Positions 23,835 through 32,222 of a DNA stretch of 64,000 bases are shown piece by piece. Origin of the DNA: Faecalibacterium gallinarum (GTDB taxonomy: Bacteria; Bacillota; Clostridia; Oscillospirales; Ruminococcaceae); the NCBI RefSeq assembly GCF_022180365.1, contig NZ_BQKV01000022.1, positions 1-64,000 on the forward strand. Direction: 5' to 3'. The position numbers and the translations under genes were made by a program. Position 1 is the stretch's first letter. The number at the start of each line of letters is the position of its first letter. The notes under the pieces were generated by a model that made no database searches, had not been told where the DNA came from, and saw nothing but the letters and a program-made list of their open reading frames with translations.

Positions 23835-25049
23835 ATGGGTATTTTTACGAAATATGCCATGGATGCGCTGATGAAAACCAGCCACCCCGAGATCGACCGC
23901 CGCCAGTGCTGGAATCTCTCCCCGCACCGGTCCAAGTGCTCCGACTGCAAGGATATCTGCCCCTATGGGGAGAGCATTTTTGCCCGCCCCAATCTGATCC
24001 GGGACTGGTCCGCCTGCACCGACTGCGGGCTGTGTGTCTCGGTCTGCCGCAGCCGGTGCATCGAGCCCTCGCCCGAGCAGATCCAGCAGGACATCGCCCC
24101 CGCAGACAGCGACAACGACACCATCTGGATCGGATGCCAGAAGAGCAGCCGCCACAACGATCTGGTGCGGGACTGCATCTGCGCGCTGTCCTGGGAGTCC
24201 CTGGCCTATCTGGCGCTGAACAAAAAGATTGTTCTGGATCTGACCCCCTGCGGGGAATGTGAGAACGATCTGTGCGCCGAGAAGCTGCGGGCCGAACTCA
24301 CCCGGCTGGTGGAATTCTTCGGCACGGCGCTGTTCCAGGCCCGCTTCACCCTGGCGTATCAGCCGGAGGAGGCGCCCTACCAGGTCAAGAGCCTGTCCCG
24401 GCGGGAGATGTTCTCCCACATGACCGATTCCTCCAAGGCGGGCAGCCGGTATCTGCTCCGGATGCTGCCCGGCCTTCAGGACCCGGACCGGGGCAAGGCG
24501 CTGGATTTCCGGCTGCTGCTCAACCAGCGGATCAAACAGCTGAAGGCGGCCACCGAGACGCCGATACATTACGGCTGGCATCTGCCCGCCTTCAACTCCA
24601 AGTGTTTCGGCTGCGGCAAGTGTGAAAAATCCTGCCGCGCCGGCGCCCTCAAAATTGAGGATCTTCCCGACGGGCAGTCCCGGGTGGTCATCACCCCCTG
24701 GAAGTGCAGCGAATGCGGCGTCTGCGTGGCGGCTTGCAGCTACCACGCCATCGACGGCATGAAGCTGCGCCAGCTGACCAGCCTGGGCCCCGTCAGCGTA
24801 CTCAAATTCAAAAAGACGTTCTGCTCCGAGTGCGGCAAACCCGTCGCACCCGACAGCGCCGACGGTCTGTGCTCTGTGTGCAGGATCCGGGCGCGGAGCA
24901 AAAAACGCCAGCAGGAAGCCGCCGAGCGGGCCCGGGCACGGGCTGCCGAGCGGGCGGCAAAAAAGGCAGCTCAGGCCGCTGACCCCAGCGCCGCACCGGC
25001 CCCCGAGGCCGCCGCGGCGGTGGAATCGCACACAGGGAGTACCTGCTAA
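23835..25049 (+). CDS. Polyferredoxin-like 4Fe-4S protein
   Basis: The 404-residue protein has an N-terminal cluster-binding region (CSDCKDICP, CTDCGLCVSVC), a middle region with further cysteines (CGECENDLC), and a second 2[4Fe-4S] module (CFGCGKCEKSC, CSECGVCVAAC). A CSECGK...CSVC zinc-ribbon-like pair follows, then an Ala/Arg-rich helical tail. It is probably a cytoplasmic electron carrier or sensor. It begins six bases after the trigger-factor-like gene, so the two are surely co-transcribed. Why a chaperone and a polyferredoxin should be made together is not clear from sequence. Confidence 0.85.
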   Translation: MGIFTKYAMDALMKTSHPEIDRRQCWNLSPHRSKCSDCKDICPYGESIFARPNLIRDWSACTDCGLCVSVCRSRCIEPSPEQIQQDIAPADSDNDTIWIGCQKSSRHNDLVRDCICALSWESLAYLALNKKIVLDLTPCGECENDLCAEKLRAELTRLVEFFGTALFQARFTLAYQPEEAPYQVKSLSRREMFSHMTDSSKAGSRYLLRMLPGLQDPDRGKALDFRLLLNQRIKQLKAATETPIHYGWHLPAFNSKCFGCGKCEKSCRAGALKIEDLPDGQSRVVITPWKCSECGVCVAACSYHAIDGMKLRQLTSLGPVSVLKFKKTFCSECGKPVAPDSADGLCSVCRIRARSKKRQQEAAERARARAAERAAKKAAQAADPSAAPAPEAAAAVESHTGSTC

Positions 25050-25103
25050 ACCTCCTGCTCCCTCCGCACTCTTCCATCTAGGTTTTCCATGAGGATTAAA
25101 GCA

Positions 25104-27416
25104 ATGAAACAGAACCACATCGCCAAACGTACTACGGCTCTGGCCGTCGGCACCATGCTGGCCGTATCCACTGCGGTCAACGTTTTCGCTGCGCCCTTCA
25201 CGGCGCGTTACACCTACACCGGAGCGGACTATCTGTTCGAGAAGTTCTCCCACCCCGAGAGCGGCACCAAGCAGCCCGACGGTCTGGTGGACTATGTGGG
25301 CAACGGCCAGGTGGCCGCTTATGACCAGGGCCAGGGCGCCCGTGGCCAGAGCTATTCCTGGGCCGCCATCACCTACGGCGACTATCTCTATGTCTCCACC
25401 AACTACGCCTCCCTGGCCCAGACTCTGAACATGATGGACAGCGTTCTGGGTGAGAAATTCGATCACGAGATGATGGCCGCCGAGCTGGACGCTCTGTTCA
25501 ACGGCTCCTTCTTCTACGGGGAGGAGGACGACGCCAACACCGGCGGCGTTCTGGTCAAGTTCAACGTCCACACCGGTGAGATGAAGGTTCTGATGTCCCG
25601 TGCCACCACCGGCCAGGCCGCCGCTCTGCGCAACGCGGTGGAGTACAACGGCAAACTGTACTTCTGCGGCGCCGTAGCCGAGGGCAGCCAGCTGGGCTAC
25701 CCCAGTGTTTGGCAGGTGGACCCCGAGACCGATGAGTGCCGCCAGGTGTACACCGGCTTTGCCAGCGCACAGGAGTATGCCGAAGCCTATCAGAAGAACA
25801 TCTGCGTCAGCGTTCGGGGCATCACCGAGTTCAACGGCTATCTGATTGTCAGCTGCGTGGGTGTTAACGGCCCCTATATCCTGGCCTCCAACCACCCCTG
25901 GGACGGTCAGGACGCCTTTGTGAAGATCGCCTCCGATGAGGAGACCACCGAGGACAAGGACCTGTTCGGCTATGCGGCCTACCACTACTCGGACAGCATC
26001 TACGGCGGCTCCATCTGGGAGATGATCTCCTACAACGGCAGCCTGTATGTGGCCCTGTGCACCGGTACCCCCGACAACATGCCCGACGATTATACCATGC
26101 AGTCCTTCGCCATCGTGCGGGGCGACTACGATCCCGAAAAGGGCTCGGTGGATAACCCCGACAGCTGGACCTGGACCCCGGTGATCGGCGACAAGGCCGA
26201 CGGCGCCAAGTATACCTTCGGCATCGACCCGGAGCGCACCCGCTCGGGCGCCTGCAACCTGGTGGTGTATGACGGCTACCTGTACATTGGCGAGTACAAC
26301 GACGAGGAGATCCCCCTCCAGTCGGTCATCTTCGACCAGGACTTCACCTTCCTGGCCCGGAACCTGACCCAGTCGGTCAACCTGTATCGGATGGATGAGA
26401 ACGAAAACATCGAGCTGGTGGTGGGCGATGCCACCGAGATGTTCCCCGAGGGCAGCCTGTCCGGCATCGGCTCCGGCTTCGGCGACCACGAGAACCAGTA
26501 CATCTGGCAGTCCACCGTCTGGCAGGGCAAGCTGTACCTGGGCACCTTTGACACCTCCAGCCTGCTGGAGCCCCTGGGCCAGTTCGTCAACGGCAACCTG
26601 CTGCGGATGACCAAAGAGGAGTGGAAGAGCCAGCTGGGCTATATCCGCACCGTGATCGAGCTGGCCATCCGCAAAGCGGTGAACGGCATCCGCACCACGG
26701 AGACCCCGGCCACCGAGGCGGAGGCCGAGGCCATGGTGATGGAGGCTCTGGCCAGCGCCAACACCCGCTGGTCCATGGAGCAGATGTCCACCCTGTCCAA
26801 CGACGGGGAGACTGCGGTCGAGCAGATCACCCTGACCGAGGAGCAGGTCGATACCCTGGCCGATGCTCTGGTCAGCGGCGAGCTGGTGCCCGGCAGCCTG
26901 TCCGATGAGGAGGCCGCCGAGCTGCTGGCCATCAACCAGGAGCTGGACCAGTGCACCGAGATGTTCGACGCCCAGACCCCCGAGGAGTTCCTGGAGGTCT
27001 ACGAGGATCTGGACGAGAAGCTGGAGGGCCAGAACGGCCTGCTGGGCAAGGCCTACCGCGAGCTGGTCAACGACAACCTGGCGCAGAACATCCGGTCCTA
27101 CCTGACCTGCATCCGCTACCTGGCCACCGCCAAACGGGGCTTTGGCATGTACGTCAGCGAGGACGGCGTGAACTTTGAGGAGATCACCGACAACGGCTTC
27201 GGCGATCCCTACAACCACGGCCTGCGGGTGTTCGCCACCACCGAGGACTACATGTTCATCGGCACCGCCAACCCCTTCATGGGCACCCAGATCTGGCGCA
27301 CCGACGGCGAGGCCCCGGCCAGCAACTCCGGCAGCAACAACGTGGTGAATATCATCACTTCTGTGGGCAAACTGATCAACTTCCTGCGGGACATCTTCTT
27401 CCGCTACAAAGTCTGA
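25104..27416 (+). CDS. Large secreted beta-propeller-like protein of unknown function
   Basis: The 770-residue protein has a classic signal peptide (KRTTALAVGTMLAVSTAVN, cleavage near VFA-AP). The start at 25104 is preferred over 25089 because GAGG lies nine bases upstream. At least six segments of the form YxGxLYV or YxGYLYIG recur between residues 85 and 490 (YGDYLYVS, YNGKLYFC, FNGYLIVS, YNGSLYVA, YDGYLYIG, WQGKLYLG). A last one, DYMFIGTA, comes after a 170-residue acidic helical insert, so the blades appear to close around it. It ends with the short amphipathic LRDIFFRYKV. I do not recognise the family. A binding or scaffold role on the surface is inference. Confidence 0.8.
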   Translation: MKQNHIAKRTTALAVGTMLAVSTAVNVFAAPFTARYTYTGADYLFEKFSHPESGTKQPDGLVDYVGNGQVAAYDQGQGARGQSYSWAAITYGDYLYVSTNYASLAQTLNMMDSVLGEKFDHEMMAAELDALFNGSFFYGEEDDANTGGVLVKFNVHTGEMKVLMSRATTGQAAALRNAVEYNGKLYFCGAVAEGSQLGYPSVWQVDPETDECRQVYTGFASAQEYAEAYQKNICVSVRGITEFNGYLIVSCVGVNGPYILASNHPWDGQDAFVKIASDEETTEDKDLFGYAAYHYSDSIYGGSIWEMISYNGSLYVALCTGTPDNMPDDYTMQSFAIVRGDYDPEKGSVDNPDSWTWTPVIGDKADGAKYTFGIDPERTRSGACNLVVYDGYLYIGEYNDEEIPLQSVIFDQDFTFLARNLTQSVNLYRMDENENIELVVGDATEMFPEGSLSGIGSGFGDHENQYIWQSTVWQGKLYLGTFDTSSLLEPLGQFVNGNLLRMTKEEWKSQLGYIRTVIELAIRKAVNGIRTTETPATEAEAEAMVMEALASANTRWSMEQMSTLSNDGETAVEQITLTEEQVDTLADALVSGELVPGSLSDEEAAELLAINQELDQCTEMFDAQTPEEFLEVYEDLDEKLEGQNGLLGKAYRELVNDNLAQNIRSYLTCIRYLATAKRGFGMYVSEDGVNFEEITDNGFGDPYNHGLRVFATTEDYMFIGTANPFMGTQIWRTDGEAPASNSGSNNVVNIITSVGKLINFLRDIFFRYKV

Positions 27417-27452
27417 TTTTTGCCCCCCTTTTCCCCCTATTTTGCAACGAAG

Positions 27453-27480
27453 AGACCTGCCTGCGGGCAGGTCTTTTTTT
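27453..27480 (+). terminator. Terminator after the secreted propeller gene
   Basis: AGACCTGCC and GGCAGGTCT form a 9-bp stem with a 4-base loop, followed by a T run. Confidence 0.92.
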
Positions 27481-27516
27481 GCAGCAATTCTACACGATTT
27501 TGTCACAGACCGTTCA

Positions 27517-27546
27517 TTGACATTCCCCTATATTTATACCTATAAT
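27517..27546 (+). promoter_or_regulatory. Promoter of the acyl-CoA ligase gene
   Basis: TTGACA (27517-27522), an 18-bp spacer and TATAAT (27541-27546). Confidence 0.85.
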
Positions 27547-27630
27547 AATAGGTATGCTACAGCTGTTTTTCAGCTTGTAAAATCCTTTGGCGGACCCCCG
27601 CCAGGATCTCAAAACAGAAAGGTATCTGTT

Positions 27631-29364
27631 ATGGAAACAACCGTCAAAACCGTCCGGTACGCCTCCGAGGCCCGGCCCTGGCTCGCCTTTTATGACAAAA
27701 AGTTCTGGGACATGGAGCCCCCGGCCTGCACCGTGTTTGACTACCTCTGCCAGCAGAACAAAGGCCACCTGACGGACATCGCCCTCAGCTACTACGGCAA
27801 CACCATCTCTTACGCCGATCTGATCGTCAACGTCAAAAAGACAGCCGCCGCCCTGCGGGCCATCGGGATGAAAAAAGGCGACATCGCCACGGTGGTCAGC
27901 GTCATGACCCCCGAGGCCATCTACCTCTACTACGCCGCCGACCTGCTGGGCGCCACCCTCAACCTGGTGGACCCCCGTTACAGCCCGGAGGGAATTCGGG
28001 ATTACATTCAGGAAGTAGATTCCCGGCTGCTCTTCTGTCTGGACGCGGCCTATGAAAAATGCCGCCAGGCCATCAAGCGGACCTCGGTGGAAAAAGTGGT
28101 GGTCATCTCCCCCGCCGACTCCCTGAAAGGGCCGGTGAAGCTGGCCTACCTCCTGGCGAACCACGACAAAAACCGCTACGGCTCCAATGTGGTGCGGTGG
28201 AAGGCTTTTCTCGCCGCCGGCCAGGGCGAAAGCACCGCCGCCGAGCCCTACGACCCCGACCACTGCTGTGTTGTGGTCCACACCGGCGGCACCACCGGCT
28301 CCCCCAAAGGGGTGATGCTGGGGGACAACGCCTTTAACTCCCTGATTCAGCAGTTCACCGCCTACGAAGAGGTGTTTGAGCGCCAGCAGCGGCTGCTGAA
28401 CGTTATGCCCCCCTTCATCGCCTACGGCTTTGCCTGCGGCGTCCACCTGCCCCTCTGCCTGGGCATCACGGTGGTGATCGTCCCCAACCTGGACCCCGCC
28501 AAACTGGGCCGTCTGGTGCTCAAGCACAAACCCTCCCATATGTTCGGCGTGCCCACCCATTACCAGACCCTGGCGGAAGACCGGAAGCTGAAAAACGCCG
28601 ACCTGTCCTTCATCCTCAACTTTGCAGCGGGCGGCGACTCCCTCTCTCTGGGGGCGGAGAAAACCGTCAACGATTTTCTGGCGGCCCACGGCGCCCCCTA
28701 TCCTCTGGCCAAGGGCTACGGCATGACCGAGGTCTGCTCGGCCGCCACCGCCTGCGCGGGCCACCACAACAAGCCCGGCAGCGTGGGCATCCCCCTGGTG
28801 AACACCCTGGTATCGGTGTTTGAGCCGGGCACCGACAAGGAGCTGCCCATCGGCGAGCGGGGCGAGGTGTGCATCTGCGGCCCCGCCACCATGCAGGGCT
28901 ACTATGGCAAACCCGAGGAGACCCAGATCATCCTCCGCAAACACCCGGACGGCCGGGTGTGGGTCCACACCGGCGATCTGGGCTACATGGACGAGGACGG
29001 CTACGTCTTTTTGGATTCCCGGATCAAGCGGATGATCATCCGCCACGACGGGTTCAAGGTTTTCCCCACCATGATCGAGAACGCCCTGAGTATGCACCCG
29101 GCGGTCCGGGGCTGCTCGGTGGTGAGCTGCGCCGACAAGGACCATTTCCAGGGCCGGCTGCCCTTCGCCTTCATCCAGCTGGACCCGTCCTGCCACAAGA
29201 AAAAACGCCAGGTGGTTCAGGAGCTGCGCCAGCTCTGCCAGGAGGAGCTGCCCGAATACGTCCAGCCCGTGGGCTACAAGTTTGTGGACACCCCGCCCTA
29301 CACCCCCGTGGGCAAGGTGGACTACCGGGCCCTGGAACAGTCGATCCAGCCCTCTGATTACTAA
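27631..29364 (+). CDS. AMP-forming acyl-CoA synthetase/ligase
   Basis: The 577-residue class I adenylate-forming enzyme has the P-loop-like motif HTGGTTGSPKGVML (near residue 215), the GYGMTEVCSA A5 region, the GDLGYMDEDGYVFLDSRIKR hinge and the C-terminal catalytic lysine in TPVGKVDYRAL. It should activate a carboxylic acid as acyl-AMP and transfer it to CoA or a carrier protein. It is cytoplasmic and has no acyl carrier next to it; the nearest is the ACP gene 2.5 kb downstream on the other strand. The chain length of its substrate cannot be told. GAAAGGTATC upstream supports the start. Confidence 0.9.
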   Translation: METTVKTVRYASEARPWLAFYDKKFWDMEPPACTVFDYLCQQNKGHLTDIALSYYGNTISYADLIVNVKKTAAALRAIGMKKGDIATVVSVMTPEAIYLYYAADLLGATLNLVDPRYSPEGIRDYIQEVDSRLLFCLDAAYEKCRQAIKRTSVEKVVVISPADSLKGPVKLAYLLANHDKNRYGSNVVRWKAFLAAGQGESTAAEPYDPDHCCVVVHTGGTTGSPKGVMLGDNAFNSLIQQFTAYEEVFERQQRLLNVMPPFIAYGFACGVHLPLCLGITVVIVPNLDPAKLGRLVLKHKPSHMFGVPTHYQTLAEDRKLKNADLSFILNFAAGGDSLSLGAEKTVNDFLAAHGAPYPLAKGYGMTEVCSAATACAGHHNKPGSVGIPLVNTLVSVFEPGTDKELPIGERGEVCICGPATMQGYYGKPEETQIILRKHPDGRVWVHTGDLGYMDEDGYVFLDSRIKRMIIRHDGFKVFPTMIENALSMHPAVRGCSVVSCADKDHFQGRLPFAFIQLDPSCHKKKRQVVQELRQLCQEELPEYVQPVGYKFVDTPPYTPVGKVDYRALEQSIQPSDY

Positions 29365-29383
29365 CCCCCTCTGAAATAAAAAT

Positions 29384-29416
29384 ACCGGGTCCCCCTGACG
29401 GAAGGCCCGGTTCTTT
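29384..29416 (+). terminator. Terminator after the acyl-CoA ligase gene
   Basis: ACCGGGTCC pairs with GGAAGGCCCGGT, with a small bulge, and TCTTTT follows. Confidence 0.75.
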
Positions 29417-29434
29417 TGTACCTAAGTCCAAATC

Positions 29435-29463
29435 TTGACATTTGCCGCACTGCTGTTTATTAT
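29435..29463 (+). promoter_or_regulatory. Promoter of the SGNH hydrolase gene
   Basis: TTGACA (29435-29440), a 17-bp spacer and TATTAT (29458-29463). Confidence 0.85.
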
Positions 29464-29523
29464 GACAGTATCTTATCTCTATTTTCTCGCGCAGGCTCCG
29501 GCCCGCGCAAAAAGGAGTCTGAC

Positions 29524-30654
29524 ATGAAAAAACTGATTGCTTGCCTTGCGCTGACAAGCGTACTGCTGGCCAGCCTGCCCCTGGGTGCGCTGGCGGCTGA
29601 ACCGGTTCCTCCGGTAGAGACCGCCCCCGGCACCGTGCTGCTGACCCCCGAAGAAACTGCGCCGGAAGCCCCTGCTGCCCCTGAGACCCCCGCACCGGAG
29701 GTACCCGCGGCACCCGAGGAGACCCCCGCTCCGCCCGAGGCGCCCGCCCCGGAGGCCCCTGCGGCTCCGGAAGAGCCCGCTGCGCCGGCCCCCCAGGCCG
29801 AGGAGGATGACTCCCTTATGTATGTGGCCCTGGGCGACAGCATCGCCGCCGGTGTGGGCCTGAAAGACGTGGTCTACCTGCCCGCACAGTACGGCTATGA
29901 TATGACCCCCAACTTCAAAGGATATTCCCCGGACTGCTACGTCAGCGTCGTGGCCGAGGGGCTGGGCCTGGACCGTGACCACGCCATCAACCTGGGCCTG
30001 CCCGCCCTGATGACCAAGGACATGCTGGAAATGCTCCAGACCGGTTCCATGTCGGGGGTGAACGTCCTCGCCGGCACCTACTACTCCTACCCGGAATACC
30101 AGGAGTACGTCCGTCAGGCCGATATCATCAGCATCGCCATCGGCTGCAACGACATCACGGTGCCCTTTATTGTCTCTCTGGGCGAGGCCACCAACTGGAA
30201 ATCCGAAAAGCTGGCCAACTACATTGTCTCGGGCACCCTGCGGGACTTCACCCTCGAGAGCTTCTCCCTCTTTATGGAGGCGGTCCAGGAGCTGGTCCTC
30301 ACCCCCCAGGAGTTCAGCGACCTGTTCCAGGCGCTGACCACCGGTATGTACCAGAAGTGCCAGGACGGCTACGCCAACACCACCACATATCTGCCCCAGG
30401 TGATCGCCGCCGTGCGGGAGCTGAACCCCGACGCCCAGATCCTGGTGATCGGCTACTACAACCCGGTGCCCCTTCTCTACCCTGTGACCGATCACTTCAT
30501 CAAGCTGAACCGCTTTGCCCGGGAGCTGTGTGAGCAGACCGGCGCCACCTTTGTGCCGGTGCCCCTGACCTCCACCGCCAACGACGCCCACCCCACCATC
30601 CGGGGCCACAAGTACATTGGCAACCAGATCCTCAAAGCTCTGGGCGCCCAGTAA
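29524..30654 (+). CDS. Secreted SGNH/GDSL-type esterase with Pro/Ala/Glu-rich spacer
   Basis: The 376-residue protein starts with a signal peptide (MKKLIACLALTSVLLASLPL, cleavage near ALAA). A spacer of PEE/APE repeats (about residues 30-95) then makes an extended stalk. The SGNH catalytic domain runs from residue 98 with Ser106 in LGDSIAAG, a conserved GCNDI block (Asn), and the C-terminal Asp354/His356 pair in NDAHPTIRGH. It should hydrolyse ester bonds outside the cell, for example acetyl groups on glycans or lipids. Its own promoter and terminator make it monocistronic. AAAAGGAG supports the start. Confidence 0.9.
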   Translation: MKKLIACLALTSVLLASLPLGALAAEPVPPVETAPGTVLLTPEETAPEAPAAPETPAPEVPAAPEETPAPPEAPAPEAPAAPEEPAAPAPQAEEDDSLMYVALGDSIAAGVGLKDVVYLPAQYGYDMTPNFKGYSPDCYVSVVAEGLGLDRDHAINLGLPALMTKDMLEMLQTGSMSGVNVLAGTYYSYPEYQEYVRQADIISIAIGCNDITVPFIVSLGEATNWKSEKLANYIVSGTLRDFTLESFSLFMEAVQELVLTPQEFSDLFQALTTGMYQKCQDGYANTTTYLPQVIAAVRELNPDAQILVIGYYNPVPLLYPVTDHFIKLNRFARELCEQTGATFVPVPLTSTANDAHPTIRGHKYIGNQILKALGAQ

Positions 30655-30664
30655 TTCGCCAACC

Positions 30665-30699
30665 AAAAACCCCCGCAGCATCTGCTGCGGGGGTTTTTT
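30665..30699. terminator. Bidirectional terminator between the SGNH and condensation genes
   Basis: AAAACCCCCGCAGCA pairs perfectly with TGCTGCGGGGGTTTT around a 2-base loop. Confidence 0.93.
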
Positions 30700-30714
30700 A
30701 TGTAAATCAATCTC

Positions 30715-31929
30715 TCAGGTAAAGGCAGGGGTCCGGTCTTGGGCTTGTATCACCCGAACCTGCTCCTGCTCCATGACAGCGCGGATTACGTCTGCCAGGC
30801 CGGAGCGCAGGGTCTTATCCTGAATGCAGAGGATAATCTGGCCGTTGACGCTGGCCGCCTCCACACAAATGGAAGCGCCATCGGGCGGAACCCAAACCTC
30901 AAAATCTTCTATGTAGTCCATCAGCTCCGGGGAGGTGGGGCGGAGCGGATTGCCCAGATAGCTGATCCAGAAATCCGACGGGACGCCGCCCATGTATTCG
31001 CCCATCTGGAACACTCGCTGCTTGATCTTGAGGGGGGCTTTCAGCTTGGACACCTCATAGATCCAGTTCATCTGCTGGGCCATCCGCTCCAGTTTGCGCT
31101 CGGGTTCCAGATTGGATTTAACCTCCCGGTCCAACGCGCCGACAAAATCTTCCAGCCGGGGGTCCGGGCCAAACGCCGCCCGCCCCTGGAAGGAGGTCAC
31201 GCAGTTGTAGGGTGCGTCCGGCGCGCCGATGTCGTCCCGGGTATCGGCGGAATAAGAGTAAAAGATCTCGTCCCGGCCCAGGTACTGCCGCATGGACAGA
31301 GTCAGCAGCGCCGTCAGGCAGCTGAAGGGCTTGACCCCGCTGGCCAGGGCCCGCTGGACCAAACTCGCCTTATCCACCCGAACCAGGGTCCGGTGAGCGG
31401 CCCCCTCGGCGATTTCGGGCACCTGCTCGCTCTGATCGTTTTTCGCATGGCAGCTGGGGAACCGATCAAAGAGGGCTTGCTCATCGTAGGGGGGCGGGGT
31501 CACCAGAGTCATCCCCACAAAGCCCGCGCCATACCGCCGGTTGCAGTACGCCTCCAGCACCAGGGCCGCAAAGGAGGCCATGCCCCGGCCATCCGACAGG
31601 AAATGGTGCCAGTTAAGATAAATCACCGGGCCCTCGCAGGAGAAGTAGAAGAGATAGCCATTGGTCTCTTCAGGGATCTCCCGCAGCTGGCTGCCCTGGA
31701 AGACCAGACAGGGCTGGTCGTTGGGCTCCAGATAGGCGTCCCGCTTTTCCCACACCAGCTGCTGGCGGAAATACTCCGCCCGGGACAGGACCTCGTCCTG
31801 TGCCGCTTGGAGCAAAGCGAGGTCTACCTCGTCCCGCAGGGTGATCTCGTAGCGGCAGCAGATTTTCTCCTGCCGGTAAAAGTACATCACGCCCTGGAAA
31901 ATATAGGCGGATGAGCGATTCTGGGCCAT
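30715..31929 (-). CDS. Condensation-domain/alcohol O-acyltransferase-like enzyme
   Basis: The 404-residue protein carries H108-H-F-L-S-D-G114, the HHxxxDG active-site motif of nonribosomal-peptide condensation domains and of PapA5/alcohol acetyltransferase-like acyltransferases. A DTRDD segment near residue 237 and a KxxxLERMA helix are further shared features. It begins four bases after the ACP stop and lies third in an operon with an adenylating enzyme and that ACP. The likely role is transfer of an acyl or aminoacyl group from the carrier to an amine or alcohol acceptor. The acceptor is unknown, and no thioesterase or second module is present. Confidence 0.85.
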   Translation of the reverse strand: MAQNRSSAYIFQGVMYFYRQEKICCRYEITLRDEVDLALLQAAQDEVLSRAEYFRQQLVWEKRDAYLEPNDQPCLVFQGSQLREIPEETNGYLFYFSCEGPVIYLNWHHFLSDGRGMASFAALVLEAYCNRRYGAGFVGMTLVTPPPYDEQALFDRFPSCHAKNDQSEQVPEIAEGAAHRTLVRVDKASLVQRALASGVKPFSCLTALLTLSMRQYLGRDEIFYSYSADTRDDIGAPDAPYNCVTSFQGRAAFGPDPRLEDFVGALDREVKSNLEPERKLERMAQQMNWIYEVSKLKAPLKIKQRVFQMGEYMGGVPSDFWISYLGNPLRPTSPELMDYIEDFEVWVPPDGASICVEAASVNGQIILCIQDKTLRSGLADVIRAVMEQEQVRVIQAQDRTPAFT

Positions 31930-31933
31930 TGGA

Positions 31934-32176
31934 TCACACCACCTGGGCGGTGAGATAGTCCGCCAGGTCGCTCACGGTGACGAAGCCGCGAAGCTCTTTT
32001 TCGGGGATGCGGATGCCGAAGGTCTCTTCCAGATCCGCCACAATGGTCAGGATCTCCATGGAGGAAAGATCCAGATCGTCCATCAGAACGCTGTCCTCGG
32101 TGACCTCATCGGGAGAAATCTCCGCCACGTCCTCCAGAATTGCCTTGATCTGAGCCAGAATTTCCGATCTCTGCAT
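31934..32176 (-). CDS. Acyl/peptidyl carrier protein
   Basis: The 80-residue acidic helical protein has the carrier-protein layout. The phosphopantetheine site is Ser39 within DLDLSSMEI, a variant of the usual DSL. The second helix after it (EILTIVADLEETFGIRIPEK) is a good match to the recognition helix II. It sits between the adenylation and condensation genes with spacings of 46 and 4 bases, so it is the dedicated carrier of that operon rather than the fatty-acid ACP, though both are possible. A phosphopantetheinyl transferase is needed elsewhere in the genome. Confidence 0.9.
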   Translation of the reverse strand: MQRSEILAQIKAILEDVAEISPDEVTEDSVLMDDLDLSSMEILTIVADLEETFGIRIPEKELRGFVTVSDLADYLTAQVV

Positions 32177-32222
32177 AGTTATTTCCGTTCCTTTCTGTTA
32201 TGCCTTTTTCAGGTTTTGGTTT

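Noticed and set aside
23808-27506. 1232-codon open frame antisense to the polyferredoxin and secreted-protein genes
   Set aside because: Shadow of real genes; repetitive Gly/Val/His-rich translation, no promoter or ribosome site.
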